Part shown: positions 11,772 through 23,133 of the stretch, piece by piece | How positions within the stretch are numbered: position 1 is the first letter of the stretch | Layout: each line of letters opens with the position of its first letter | Notes under the pieces: generated by a model | The model's input: only the letters and a program-made list of their open reading frames with translations | Told to the model about the DNA's origin: nothing | Databases searched by the model: none | Translations under genes and position numbers: made by a program | Assembly (NCBI GenBank): GCA_024449915.1 | Contig: JAMZAV010000155.1 | Location: 496,001-560,000 of the forward strand | Reading direction: 5' to 3' | Source: Sweltsa coloradensis | Taxonomy: Eukaryota; Arthropoda; Insecta; Plecoptera; Chloroperlidae | Length of the DNA: 64,000 nt

Positions 11772-11944
11772 TTCTCTTTACATAATTCTTTCAGTACTTT
11801 CCTCTTGCACATTGTGCACAGTTTAACAATATGGCCAAAGGAGCCATTAAAATTGAAAATACTATTTGTCAAAAACAGGTCCACATTAGCAAGACATTCC
11901 GATGACATTACTCCTACGTATGTAAATTCTCCAGTGACAGTGAA
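11772..11944 (-). CDS. Weak exon candidate ending at a GTATGT donor
   Basis: About 57 open codons on the minus strand read into GAGAA|GTATGT, a good donor form. The peptide includes GEFTYVGVMSSECLANVDLF and a KLCTMCKRKV stretch with a CxxC pair. The composition is plausible, but the start acceptor is not clear and the AT-rich background makes chance open frames common. It could belong to the same minus-strand gene as 8556-8678. Function unknown. Confidence 0.2.
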
Positions 11945-12581
11945 TAAAATTTAAAATTTATTTTGGACTAATTGTGTAACGAATGATGAGTACATAATGG
12001 TAAACAAAACTTCCCCTAACAACCACCAAGCAATTTAATAATCTTGCTTCACCCTCATAATTTACAGTTAACACTGATGTCATTAAAATACCTGTGAGTG
12101 ACTTGGTGGTAGGTGGTACTTTACATATGTATTCCAATTGCCTGTTCAATGTCTTTATAATGTGCTTAGATTGCGCAAATAAAAAATACAGTAAGAAATA
12201 AGAATACGGCAATCTGTAACCTCAAGATTTTGAAAAAACATACAAGACATTCTTTAATTAATCATTGAAGTACTGAACTTGTTAATGCTTAATGGGATAA
12301 GCCTTTAAGTCAGAAAAAATGTGTAAATTGAAATAGATGATTTTAAGAACCGTCAGTGCCATCTATATTGCGTGCAAAGCATTAAAGAGAAAGGGAGTTA
12401 AACGCGCTAAATGTTGTATGCTAGGGGGTTTAACATCGATTTGCCACCTTTAAAAAAATTAAGGGAAATCGCTTTTGAAACTATGTAAAAAAAATTACTT
12501 TTTAGATAATTAGGCCTACATTACCTATTTTTACATTAAAATATAGGGAAAATATATTTTAAAATATTTATTATTTATTTA

Positions 12582-13343
12582 CTAGGAAAACGCTAAAGTC
12601 CCGCCGCGTTGATGGATGAGCTTTTTTAAAGTTTTTAGTTTGCGTAGGATACGTTTACTTTTGCAAGTGCTTTTTTTTGCTGCCTACGCATTGTAGGTGA
12701 TTGTTGTCAAGTTTCTATTGTTTCTTGTCAATTGGTATTATTTATTTACCGTAAAAAACTTATATTAAAAGCTTTATTTCTATGGATTCTGGCTAACTTT
12801 TTCAACTTTTTGTTTCAAAAGGTACTACATCACCATAACCTTAATGTCCATGTATAATATGAACGTTGTAGCCCCACCCGTTTGTTCAGAATTGGCCCAA
12901 ATGGCACGAAAATATCGCACAAAAAATCAAAAAACTTATACTAAAAGCTTTATTTCTATAGATTCTGGCAAACTTTCAACTATTTCTTTCAGAAAGCAAT
13001 ACATCACCATTACCTTAATGTCCATGTGAAATATGAACGTTGTAGCCCTACCCGTTTGGTCAGAATCGTCCCAAATGTCACGAAAATATCGCACTAAATA
13101 TAAAAAATTGTAAAAGTACGATATTCATGAGAAATATTTCTTCGATTGTACCCAAAAACGTAGCAAGTCTAAGTTCAGAGATTTCGAAGGTCCTGTCAAA
13201 TTTTCATCAAGATCGCATATGCCGTTTGCCCGGTAGAGAGCGAACAAACAGACAAAAATACAAACAAAAAAAAAAAAAAAAAAACACCCGAGCTAAATTT
13301 TTTGGGGGGTCAGTGAAATTGAAGTCTTAATTTCGCTCATCCA
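12582..13343. mobile_element. Non-autonomous inverted-end element, family A, copy 2
   Basis: The left end is CTAGGAAAACGCTAAAGTCC and the right end finishes with AATTTCGCTCATCC, the mirror of 551-1116. It is longer because an internal segment of about 170 bp is duplicated in tandem. Both copies contain AAAAGCTTTATTTCTAT and ATGAACGTTGTAGCCC, the first copy at about 12760-12930 and the second at about 12940-13095. No protein is encoded. Confidence 0.7.
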
Positions 13344-15101
13344 AATATTTAATTTTTTTTTTTAAAAATTTGATTCAAAAAGAATTTTGATGTCTATTTT
13401 TTTAATGTGATGTCAAAATTATTGTTTTGAAATTGATTACAAATTAATAACCAAATCCCAACCTTAGTAATGACCGAGTGGGATGTGCAGTCCGTCACAC
13501 CCCCTAGCATGCGACATTTTGCGTGTTACACTGCCATTCTCCATAATGCTTTGCGCGTGATACAGAGGGCGCACGTGGTTGTGAAATTTCAATTTGATAC
13601 ATGTATATTGTATTGTATTCTATTGGAAAGTTTCAACATCTCGCCTATACCCATCTCCTACACCTGTCAAAAATAATCATGGAAAATTTCATTGTCAGCA
13701 AATCTAAGGCTATAGTACATTATTGTGTAGGTGTTGACAGATGACATCAACTCTTGGCAAATAGGAAATAATACAACAATTTCGTCTTATCATCTGCAGA
13801 AAATGGCAACTTGACTTTTACACCAGTATCCATGGTAGATGCCAGTCCCAAACCCAGCATGCACAATTATACAGTTTTAAAACAGCTAGTGTTGAATTTT
13901 AAAATGCTTCATCAATCATTATAAGAATACATTAAAAACTACAGAACAACTTACGGAACATCTCAGTGAAATCTTGTTCCAGCAAACTTCTTTGGCTTGG
14001 CATCAAACTACTTATCGTTATCATGAAAACAACATCTTACTAACTTACTACCATTTAAAAAACAAACATATGTAGCAAAATAATTTAAATAGATTCATTG
14101 GAGATTCATTTAGTAAAAAATAACCATTCAATAAGCTCTTCTTTCAAGGACATAACATTTCATAAGGATGTCTCCGAGATCAGTTGCTAGTTCTTTGAAC
14201 AAGCTTGAACAAGCTTTAAGCTTTGCTTAGCTGCACGTATGAAAAGTCTTTCGAAGAGTGCCGCAGTTATTTTTTCAAGTTAAGAGTAAGTGCTTGGTTT
14301 CTCTGCAGTGGCTGAGGTTGTAGTAGTGTCTTTCCAAATCCCTATATGATGGAAATTAAAATTGGTTGAATTGTGTGTGCATATAAGGATATCTGGAGAA
14401 AATGTCTACACTAATAGCTAGTTCTACATCGCATCTAGTACGATGAACAGTAACAAAAACTGAAATAAAACGCAAACTACACGTATAATGCTATTGTGTC
14501 TAGGCAAGGAAAATGGGCCATTAATCATTATTAGAGACAGCAGTCTATCTTTTCATCAATGATGGCATTTGCCATGGTCTGGCAGCATTTGAAGCTAGTA
14601 TTTGAACTTTTACTAATTAATAGGCTACTTTGAACAGCATTTTCTGGAATAAATAACTTAGATTAGCTGAAAAGCAGTGATTTCTCTAAAATTTCAATGC
14701 ATATTGGCTAATATTAAGATATTTTGCTAGAAAAATCTAACTTTACCTTCATTTAAGGTGTTGTTCGATATTTCTCAGGAAAGTTAAAAACTAGAACCTG
14801 GACACACTCGAACAGGAATATGTGCAATATTTCAACAACTATTATGTCAGTGAGCTGAGCGGAAAAGAATTGCCTATACATGTCCTATTAACTATTATAT
14901 TATCCTCTTAGTCTTAAGCAGTTGCAAAAAAAAACTTTTAAAATATAACAAACAAGTCTATAGCTACGTCTCCTATAGAAACTTAAAGGCCAAAATAGTA
15001 CTACAACTAGGCCTATGCACACGATCTTCTAAATTATACAGCAATGTAATATGTATAGTATTGCTACAAAAGAATATACTTTTAAAAAAATGTGCCACAT
15101 A
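13344..15101. other. AT-rich interval with one weak exon candidate
   Basis: Apart from 13955-14024 no coding or repeat structure was identified. A plus-strand 68-codon frame at 13470-13676 is unrecognised and not called. Confidence 0.35.
13955..14024 (-). CDS. Weak exon candidate ending at a GTAAGT donor
   Basis: On the minus strand an open frame containing MPSQRSLLEQDFTEMF runs straight into GTAAGT, the consensus donor. The segment is short (two in-frame ATG codons, at 14024 and 14003) and has no recognised homology. With the 8556 and 11772 candidates it hints at a spliced minus-strand gene in 8.5-14 kb. Confidence 0.2.
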
Positions 15102-15253
15102 CCTAGTGATCTGTTGAGAATGAGATCAGGCTTTACACGTCATGAAGTATTATAAATAGTAGATAGCTACGTACAAAAAGATTACAAAAATGGTACACTA
15201 TTTATAATACTTTATGAATGTCGTGTAAAGCTTGATCTGAATAGATCACTAGG
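15102..15253. repeat. Small palindromic element with arms of about 58 bp
   Basis: The left arm (15102-15160) starts CCTAGTGATCTGTTGAGA and ends ATTATAAATAGT. The right arm (15197-15253) is its inverted copy with a few mismatches. The loop is about 36 bp. This is the shape of a minimal MITE or stable hairpin. Confidence 0.75.
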
Positions 15254-15282
15254 ACTGTGGGCCAGCATCATGATTCAGTAAA

Positions 15283-15664
15283 GTGAATATCTCTATTGTC
15301 TGCTATTTTAATTTGGGCTGAAAACAAAATCATTTGTTTTGCCCATTTTCTATTATTGTAAATTTTGGCATAGCCAATCAAATCAAAAGTCGTAACAAAA
15401 TCAAGTAGACTGTAATTCATAGCATCTACATGGCAATGAACCGATAACTTAATAAACATGAATAACGACACCTTTAATAAATCGCAAATAAAATAATAGA
15501 ATGGAAGTAAATATGATACTAACGTAAAATATCACTTTGTATTCAATTCCATTTTGAGATTTTATTTCATTGGCCAAGCCAAAATTCACAAGAATAGAAA
15601 ATTAGCAAAATAAATGATTTTCTTTGTAGCCCAAATTGATATTGCGGACGACAGCGACATTCAC
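15283..15664. repeat. Foldback with arms of about 110 bp
   Basis: The left arm near 15283-15395 includes TTTAATTTGGGCTGAAAAC and TTTTGGCATAGCCAATCAAA. The right arm near 15553-15664 contains the inverted forms GTAGCCCAAATTGATA and TTGGCCAAGCCAAAATTCAC. Mismatches and small indels show it is old. The open frame at 15268-15471 lies in one arm and is not a gene. Confidence 0.65.
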
Positions 15665-15779
15665 GTTATCGTTACAGAATCGTGGTTCAGAGTCTTTAGT
15701 CTAATTGCGATGGGAACATTAAGCACTGGACTTTCTTCATACAAAATATTTTTCTAATTATCATTAATCATTATCAGTA

Positions 15780-15915
15780 AATTGGTGGAGAGGAAGGAGT
15801 TAGATGATGAGTCTGGCAAGCTTAGTCTCTACAGTTTCATGCCCTAGATAAAGGTGGAAAACTACCACTCAACCCACATAGTTGGAACTGAGTTATGATT
15901 ATTATTATTATCAAC
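15780..15915 (+). repeat. Possible LINE 3' tail ending in (ATT)n
   Basis: A moderately GC-rich stretch (AAGGTGGAAAACTACCACTC and onward) ends in a short ATT run near 15898-15911. This resembles the 3' ends of 5'-truncated non-LTR retrotransposons. No coding part is present. Confidence 0.3.
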
Positions 15916-16305
15916 CTAAAATACTATATAGGTGAAATTCATTGGCAACAAAACATAAACAGTGTTCACTAATAATAACAAAGTAAATTACAAAATAAAG
16001 TCAATTATTTAGCCAATATGCTCACACAGTGGAACTTCGGTCCAACGATCACGGATGCAACAATTTCCCATTTCTAACGTCAATTAAGAGTCCCTCTATT
16101 CCGCAATTAGATCCAATGTTAAATTTTTCCATCTTGATGTCTTTTAAAAGCGCCAAATATAACAATTTTCCGCTTTTAACGTTGAACTTTTAACTAAGTC
16201 CCCTAGAATCAAAATACGTAACATAACTTGAAACCCTGGTCCATATACTAATAAATATTTCATAAAAATCGAATGCGAGTGTCATAAAATCATGTGGTGG
16301 CAAGC

Positions 16306-16515
16306 CTAACTGGTGATCTGTACGCTCAAGCTCCAGGCGACTACAGAGGCTTCAGGCTGGTAGAGAGTAGTTGGCCAGCTGCCGAGTGGAGCTTTGCGAG
16401 AAAGACTGACTGAAGGAGAGAGGAGCGGTCGGCTGTGTGGCCAAGACAGGATAATACTATCGTCTTGGGACACCAGCGTATTATAAGAAGTCGTACGCAA
16501 GATAATGGAAACCAA
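16306..16515 (-). other. Unrecognised 69-codon open frame
   Basis: A minus-strand frame lies in a locally less AT-rich patch. The peptide is Ser/Pro/Leu-rich with no domain, and no splice or promoter context supports it. It is listed only because the patch differs in composition from its flanks; it may be part of an unrecognised repeat. Confidence 0.12.
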
Positions 16516-16573
16516 AACACATCAGCACCACTAATAGTGATCTGATATTGTTAATGACATTACATAATTCAAT

Positions 16574-17047
16574 TAGTGATGACATCAGGTCCATAAAGTT
16601 CAAACCAGTTCCTCCATGCCGGAACCGGTTCAGAACTGGTTTTTAAAGGTCAAATTTTTGTTCAATGTATCAACCTTAGGTGCGTGTTTTTTGGAAGCAT
16701 CTGTACGGCCGGGAGTGAGCTGGCTTCGGCGCCCGCGCTTTGTTACGTACGACTGCCGAAAGTCAAGTGTCATGTAGCAGCCTCAACCGTCAAGGCTGTT
16801 CGAGTGCTTGATAAAATATAATAGATAGCTGGCTACGTCATCACGGGCTCCGTGGAAATAGACCGCACAAGAAACGGTGCGTAGAACTACCATTTTTACG
16901 GGAAAACGGCGGGAAAACGTGTCTGTGAAGTTAACTGTTGTAGCCTATAGTAGATCTTAAAAAAACGGAACCGGTTTGAAAAGTAGGAACCGGGTTCGCT
17001 ATAGAACCGGTTTGGAACCGGTTTCCGGGTACCCGATGTCATCACTA
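16574..17047. mobile_element. hAT-like non-autonomous element with AACCGGTT subterminal palindromes
   Basis: The left end is TAGTGATGACATCAGGT and the right end ACCCGATGTCATCACTA. It is flanked on both sides by the same 8 bp, AATTCAAT (16566-16573 and 17048-17055), the target-duplication length of hAT transposons. Clusters of GGAACCGGTT-type palindromes lie inside both ends (one clear copy on the left, at least three on the right). The interior carries no transposase. The element at 27662-28117 has the same ends. Confidence 0.9.
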
Positions 17048-17055
17048 AATTCAAT

Positions 17056-17325
17056 ATGATTGTCACAAATATTTTTCTTTATTTACATAGACTTCTATCT
17101 AGGCTAGTCAATCTACCACAAAAGTGGGTCTGACCCACCACAAATTTAAAGTCGTTGAAAGTTGGAATCTACTCAGAAAAATGCACTTATAACCTGCTCA
17201 AAATCGGCAAAACATAAAAAAACTTTTACGTCCGACACTTTGAAACAAGCTTTGTGTCCTATATTTCTTGTTTGTTTAAGAAACTATGTGTACTAATTAT
17301 GTATGTATTCATTCATTATTAATTA
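17056..17325. other. Plain AT-rich DNA
   Basis: No gene or repeat structure seen, apart from CTTTTACGTCCGACACTTTG near 17223, which recurs in part (TTTTATGTCCGACACTTTGA) near 17454 on the other side of the microsatellite. Confidence 0.35.
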
Positions 17326-17326
17326 C

Positions 17327-17412
<86 letters not shown>

Positions 17413-17413
17413 G
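17326..17413. repeat. (TAT)n microsatellite
   Basis: An almost uninterrupted run of TAT/ATT triplets of about 88 bp. The sequence on either side (TTTTACGTCCGACACTTTGA and TTTTATGTCCGACACTTTGA) is partly duplicated. Confidence 0.95.
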
Positions 17414-18317
17414 TACAAGACATTGAAAATCATGGTGTCGGTTGTAGAAATATTTTTATGTCCGACACTTTGAAATACGCTTTGTATCATATTATATTTC
17501 TGATGTTATGAGGGTTGTGCAAAACTCACTATGTAAATTTTAAACTTCGAACTCAAACTCAAACTTTCGTAGTTTTTTAACCCTCTCCCTTGCATTGAGC
17601 GCACGCCGAGCAACACATTACTTTATTACGCTTTTGTACACAGTGCATGGGAGAGAGTTAAATAGAACTTCGAACTTCACAAAAATGTTAAACCAAAACG
17701 AACTTGTAGGAATATCAAACAGCTGTTATAATGTGTAAAATAGTGATAAGTCTGGACCGGTACCTCCACCAACAAAGTGTTTAACAAATCATAATTTGAC
17801 TAGCTTAATCGGTCGCTAACAGCCCGTGCTGCCCGCATCCACCAGATGTTGATACATGGGTTATATTACGTAATAATACTCTAGTCACCTAGTGTAGAGT
17901 ATCAATAAAGATAAACATAGCCTGATTCAAACTTTCACTCAACATATCATATAAATATTGCACAGAAACGCAACTGCATGTTTAAGATGACCTCGACTGT
18001 CATAGTCAGCAAGTAGACGTAGGTCCACACCAGCCTAAATTCTACAATAATATTGGAACAATTTCCCACCTTTAAGAAGTTTTATGGTGAGTCCCTTTAA
18101 AAAAAATCGTTGGAGCGAGGTTTCACTGCATGACCACTAACCAGTAGGCCTTAACGAGAGATCAAAATTAAATTTATTGCCACTAGGACTTTGAGCTACC
18201 AGTAGCTCTTCCTAAAGCTATTCAATAAAAAATAGCCCACATTAAAACTGGAAATATTCATATTGTACTTGTACCGGTACTACTAGTAAAAAATCATCAA
18301 AATTTCACAAGGAAATT

Positions 18318-18371
18318 ATGTGTGTGTGTGTGTGTGTGTGTGTGGTGGGGGGGGGAGGGGGGGGGGGGGGT
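18318..18371. repeat. (GT)n followed by poly-G tract
   Basis: About twelve GT units run into a G-rich tract with one A. Length here is likely to be unreliable in an assembly. Confidence 0.9.
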
Positions 18372-18720
18372 ACAATAATAAGCCCTTATGGATGACAGGC
18401 GATGTTCTCCACGTTTTATTAAAAAATCAGAAGAAACAATAGGCCGATTCAAAACCATTTTTTGGTTGTGTTTTATTGTCTTACCTATGGCTAGAGATGA
18501 GCAAAAATAGTGACAACGAAATTCGCGAATTTTTTTAAAGTTGCAATTATCCCTTCAAATTCAGTTTGCACATGAATCTCATGAATTGTGATTGAATGGT
18601 ACCAATTTCCAATTCGCGAAATTTTAGTTGATGCCACGAACTAGTGGCGAAATTAGCAATTATGTCCTTAAATGCGAATTAGGTCACAAAATTTAAAAAA
18701 ATAAAAAAAATTCAAAGTTT

Positions 18721-18737
18721 TGGTGGAGGTGCCGGGT
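18721..18737. repeat. 17-bp motif, copy 1
   Basis: TGGTGGAGGTGCCGGGT, found six times in the window with one variant. The complement ends in ACCA, so it looks like the 3' end of a mature tRNA. That is the form of a retroelement primer-binding site, though no LTR adjoins it. Confidence 0.75.
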
Positions 18738-18776
18738 CGAAGTCGAAATTAAATTAACACTGGCTGGTACATAATA

Positions 18777-18793
18777 TGGTGGAGGTGCCGGGT
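18777..18793. repeat. 17-bp motif, copy 2
   Basis: Exact repeat of the motif, 56 bp downstream of copy 1 in the same orientation. The sequence between the two is not repeated. Confidence 0.75.
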
Positions 18794-19918
18794 CATACAA
18801 CGCGATCGTGAGATCGTAATAATCGTTCGAACGAGATTAAGAGCCTAATGCATAGACAGGTTTCAGGCGCGGCTGCAGAGTGTTAGAAATTAAATAACAA
18901 GCTCTACAGTTATGATCAAAAAATTATGAAAAAATTCAACCATACTCAAAAATAAATTTTGAACACATCGGATTTGTCCATTTTTTTCTTTGGTTGGTTA
19001 TTGCTTCGGAAAAAAATGATAACTTTGGAACTTGATTATGAACTTTACTGCATTGAAATAAGTAATATCCATTTTTCATTACAGCGCGGTATTAATTTTA
19101 CTATTCTGAACACTGTGGTGAAATTTGATATTGTTTGAACCATAATTATGGTCATAATCGTTAAATTACATCAGTAAAAGTTACACAAAACGGCTCAGAA
19201 GTAGGCCCAAAATGGGATTTGATGGCTGCACAGAGTTCCGCGTCTGTGTGTTAGGATCGCATGTACGAAAGCGATAACGGCAGCTTTGACGTCATCACAG
19301 TCTGATATCGCCATCGTGAGGTAGGGCCTACCCTGTCAAACGCAAATGTCGAGCCCTACCAGTGACCCTTACCAGTGAAACTTACTTTGTTTTTATGTTC
19401 ATATAATTTTCGTAACATGACGACAGTAATTATAGCAAATTTAATAAAAAGCATTGTATCTTGGGAACTAGGTACAGATTGTAAACAAAATAAACAAAAG
19501 AAGGTAGCTTTTGTTTCTAGAAAATCTGTTTTGAAAAGCTCTGCATCCACCGCTTGCTTGATGTATCATGAGAAATTAACTATAAGTAATTATGTTGACA
19601 TTATTTTATTATCGCATGATAATATTATGAAGTGAAGAATAAATAAGGTGACCACCGGTTTGACCGGTACAGTACCGTTTTCATAACACTTGTACCGGTG
19701 TCCCAAGAAACTAATAAAAATTACGTTTTTGTACCGGTTTGCAATTTTAGTGAGAAAGTGACCTGGTATTTTCTTAACTATACCGTGCATGGAAAGATAA
19801 TGTTTTATAAAAATATGCTCCTCTGATAATTCTTATAGTAAAAACAATGAAATAGTTCTTCCACTTCCAAGAAGATAATTCATTTTCTCTAGGGGTTTGC
19901 GAGTATTATTAATGATTT

Positions 19919-19935
19919 TGGTGGAGGTGCCGGGT
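19919..19935. repeat. 17-bp motif, copy 3
   Basis: Exact copy of the motif in the interior of the 4.5-kb element. Neither flank matches copies 1 or 2 beyond a preceding T-run. Confidence 0.75.
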
Positions 19936-20124
19936 CGCGCACGTGTGTGAAAACGTAAAAATCGTTAGGCCTATACATTTTTGACGCTACCTTACAAATG
20001 CTGATAACTTACCACAATAGAAATAATATAAGTCTTATGATACAAATTTATATTCATTTAGGAAGTTTTGAACTTTTTCGGGGAACAAAATATAATAAAA
20101 ATATGTCACTATAGTGTTTGTGCA

Positions 20125-20302
20125 CAAACGCAAAAATGTGACTTTTTATCAATTTTACTTTGATATTCAATGCCAATTTACGAGAACGTTTGAAAAATAT
20201 TGTTGGTTTATCAGTCTTAAAAACATGCTGTCACATGTGTTATAATACTTCAATGCACAGATAATTATACGAAGTCGCCGAGATAGTGCATGACATGCGT
20301 TT
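20125..20302. repeat. 178-bp inverted duplicate, left copy
   Basis: Bounded by AAACGCAAAAATGTGAC on the left and GACATGCGTTT on the right. It is repeated in reverse at 21590-21768 with only about ten differences by eye. Each copy starts with AAACGC and ends with GCGTTT, so each unit has its own 6-bp inverted ends. Confidence 0.85.
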
Positions 20303-20835
20303 TGCTTGCTCATGCTTTGACATGTGAATGCTGTGGGATATAGAAGTTGAGCCAAGCATTTCATTCTTTCTCCCTAGTTTCACATAGAAAAGAAGTAAGA
20401 TCATTTCGCCTGTTGACAAGCGCTAAGCCAACCATTTACCATCATATTTAAGTTTATCAATCCTTGAGTTACAAAGAGACCATCGACGGACGCGTCGGGT
20501 ATGGGTATGAGGCAGCTGCTAAGGGTTGTCGCGTGTAGTCGTAAAATAGACCATCCTAGAAGCTGAGGGTTTTTTACCTGCTGTATTCTCTTCCTGTTCT
20601 ATTGTTCTATTTATTTATTGATATTTTTTGTTCAATTACAAATATCTAATAACGTTGATAAAATATTAAGCGTGAGTCTTGAATTTCATTTTTGGGACGA
20701 AATTCAAAACTGACTGAGTTACGGATAATGCTTCTATAATATATTTTGATAGTATTATTTTAGTATAAAATAATATTTATATATTTCAGTCAGTTTTGAT
20801 CGTAGACACTAGGGAAAAAAAACGCATTTCATAAC

Positions 20836-21141
20836 TCAAGCTATACATTTGAACCACGTTATTAAATACATGCAATTTTTAAAAAATATTTCGCTGAATA
20901 CATTATTTTCATCACAATAGATTTGAAATGTGTGGAGGCAGGTAGAAAAAACCCATGTTCGCTCCCAAGTTCGGTCACGCCAAAAAAGGGGGAAAGGGAA
21001 AAATGCAGACAATAGACGGGACGACCGATCCCGGTCTCGTCCGCCGATGGTCACTTTGTATCTCAAGGATAGATAAACTTTAGTTAGCCACCCACCAGCA
21101 AGCCGGAAGTTTTTCGTCGATTTTACGCAATATTTTAACAC
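20836..21141 (-). other. Unrecognised 101-codon open frame between the inverted copies
   Basis: The minus-strand frame includes GWLTKVYLSLRYKVTIGGRD and an Arg/Phe-rich middle. No transposase motif or known domain is visible. It lies between the two 178-bp inverted copies, where a nested element's gene could be, but the first part covers AT-rich sequence and the frame may be chance. Confidence 0.12.
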
Positions 21142-21589
21142 AGAACTGGTTATCGGATCGGGCTGATTTTTTTTTGTAGATCATGAACCACATGAACCAC
21201 ACCGAGTTTCAAGATTGTAAATTTTTCGGGGCGGCGTGTGCAGATAGCTGAAAACCCCCCAACGCGGGTGGGAGTAAACAGGGTCGAGTTAGCCATCGCC
21301 TAGCTTGGCTGCGGGCGAACGACCGTCGCCCTAGATTACGTTCCAGTAGAAGCCATACAAGAATGTCATGCACACTTTAACATGCCTACGTGCTACATAA
21401 TAAATGAATATTTGACGTGACATGTGTCAGAAAATTTAAGTAATTGATTCAAATTATTACATATTTAAATGATGTTAAAAGTTTTATTGCCAATTTGTCT
21501 GTTACATGTGTTCGGTTTGGCCCCCGGACCTCACAGTGAATAGTAGTACTCTGCGCGACAGCGGAAGTAAATAAGACGCGCGGCCGAAC

Positions 21590-21768
21590 AAACGCATGTC
21601 ATGCACTATCTCAGCGACTTCGTATAACTATCTGTGCATTGTAGTATTATAATACATGTGACAGCATGTTTTTAAGACTGATAAACCAACAATATGTTTT
21701 CAAAACGTTTTCGTAAATTGGCATTGAATATGAAAGTAAAATTGATAATAAGTCACATTTTTGCGTTT
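21590..21768. repeat. 178-bp inverted duplicate, right copy
   Basis: Inverted partner of 20125-20302, starting AAACGCATGTCATGCACTA and ending CACATTTTTGCGTTT. The high similarity marks this pair as younger than most repeats in the window. No target duplication was seen around either copy. Confidence 0.85.
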
Positions 21769-22195
21769 TAGGCCAATTTAAATACTCTAAACTATTTTTA
21801 ATGGGTAAATGTGGGTATTCACTGGAACGGTCGATTCGTCTACTAAATAATCGTACAAAGTTATTGATTTAGAACAAGGATCAAAATGGTGAAACGTCAT
21901 GCGGAAGCGTCGCGGCGCGCTCAAAACGCCAAAACGGCATGTAGAACAAGGCGGATTCTTTTCGTATACGGTTTATGGTATGTATTTTGAATTAGGATTT
22001 CTAAAAAGTATAATATCATCTTGTTCTACCGCCGGTAGGGGTCCAACTTTCATAACTTGCCGATTGCCGCTGCACGGATGCGAGAAAGCCTTCGCCATTA
22101 GAGTAATTTGCACTGGAAAGTTATAAAAATTGTTTCCGTCACAAATTATAAGTGAACAACAATAATGGAATGAGTAAAAAAAAGTAAAAAAGTTT

Positions 22196-22268
22196 TCCTA
22201 GACGGGGCTCGAACCGACGTCCTCTCGCATGCAAAACAAGAGCTCTAACCACTCGGCCAACAATGACC
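22196..22268 (-). repeat. tRNA-like block with good A and B boxes
   Basis: On the minus strand the block has A box TGGCCGAGTGGTTAGAGC, a middle arm with TTTTGCATGCGAGAG, and B box GGTTCGAGCCC. Both promoter boxes are near consensus, so RNA polymerase III transcription is possible. The acceptor strands do not pair, so a SINE head or tRNA pseudogene is preferred over a functional tRNA. Confidence 0.55.
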
Positions 22269-22727
22269 ACGGTAAACGTGCGGTCTAGAGTGATATTTAT
22301 ACAGATGCACGATAACTTGCGATAAGCGTAAACATTTGTCATGACTATTAGGACACTGTTAATAGTTATAAAACGTTCTGTCGATATTTCTAGAGTGTAA
22401 TTTACGTCTCTTTTCACAAGATGTGCATTATAATTATTTATTTTGTCATTAAAAACTTCGGATGTGGCAGTCAGTCGCATGAAATCATCCAACTCGCCAC
22501 CAAATAATATCTCGTGGTTTGAAACGTGGCTGGTAATGCGGGTAGCCTAGGACCCTAGGGGAGAAGACGCAACTGTATTGACAGAGCTACCGATAGCGGA
22601 CGATTTAGTTTAGGTAGTCACCGCAAAATTTGAAAGCGCTCAGCCCTGCTTCCGACTCTTAAGGTCAAAATACTTCATATCCATATCAAAAGACAGTAGA
22701 CACAAAAAATGCATAATTTTGTAAATT

Positions 22728-22744
22728 TGGTGGAGGTGCCGGGT
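22728..22744. repeat. 17-bp motif, copy 4
   Basis: Exact copy of TGGTGGAGGTGCCGGGT, 272 bp inside the right end of the 4.5-kb element. Copy 1 lies 229 bp inside the left end, but in the same, not inverted, orientation. Confidence 0.75.
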
Positions 22745-23133
22745 AAACGAAATTAATTCTGGTAAAAACTGTTGGAAACTTTGAAAACTGAAGGCTGAAA
22801 TTGAGCTTAAAATTATAACTGATTCTGAACTTCACTATCATGAGCTTGTTTTTATTTAAATCACTAAAATCAATCAAATTATCCTGAAACTTGGATTTTT
22901 TTTTAAAGTTGTGCATGAGAAAATTGTGTTTTTTGGTAAATCGCGACAAATCGCGAATTTTTATTTTTAAGGCGGGAATTTTCAAACTTTAAAAAAACCA
23001 TTTTTGCACATCTCTATCTATGGCAGAGGCTAGGAACACAGAAAACAAAACACCCTTAGTATGAATTGCCAATGAAAGGATCTGAACCAACAACATTCAG
23101 ATTAAAAGCCTCGTGCACTAAAACCGTACCATG

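Larger units (their letters stand above)
18492..23016. mobile_element. Long hAT-like non-autonomous element (about 4.5 kb)
   Basis: The left end TAGAGATGAGCAAAAATAG is matched by the inverted right end, whose complement reads TAGAGATGTGCAAAAATGG. The flanks CCTATGGC (18484-18491) and TCTATGGC (23017-23024) agree at 7 of 8 positions, fitting a hAT target duplication. Subterminal AATTCGCGAATT-type palindromes occur on both sides (about 18518-18615 and 22935-22960). No transposase-like frame was found. Cargo includes four copies of a 17-bp motif, a 178-bp sequence in inverted duplicate and a tRNA-like block. Confidence 0.7.

Noticed and set aside
18721..18793. LTR retrotransposon primer-binding sites with adjacent LTRs
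   Set aside because: The 17-mer resembles a primer-binding site, but no LTR end, long direct repeat or gag/pol remnant is next to any copy.
22196..22268. Functional tRNA gene
   Set aside because: A and B boxes are good, but the acceptor strands do not pair and the block lies in a transposon; the same objection applies to every other tRNA-like block in the window.
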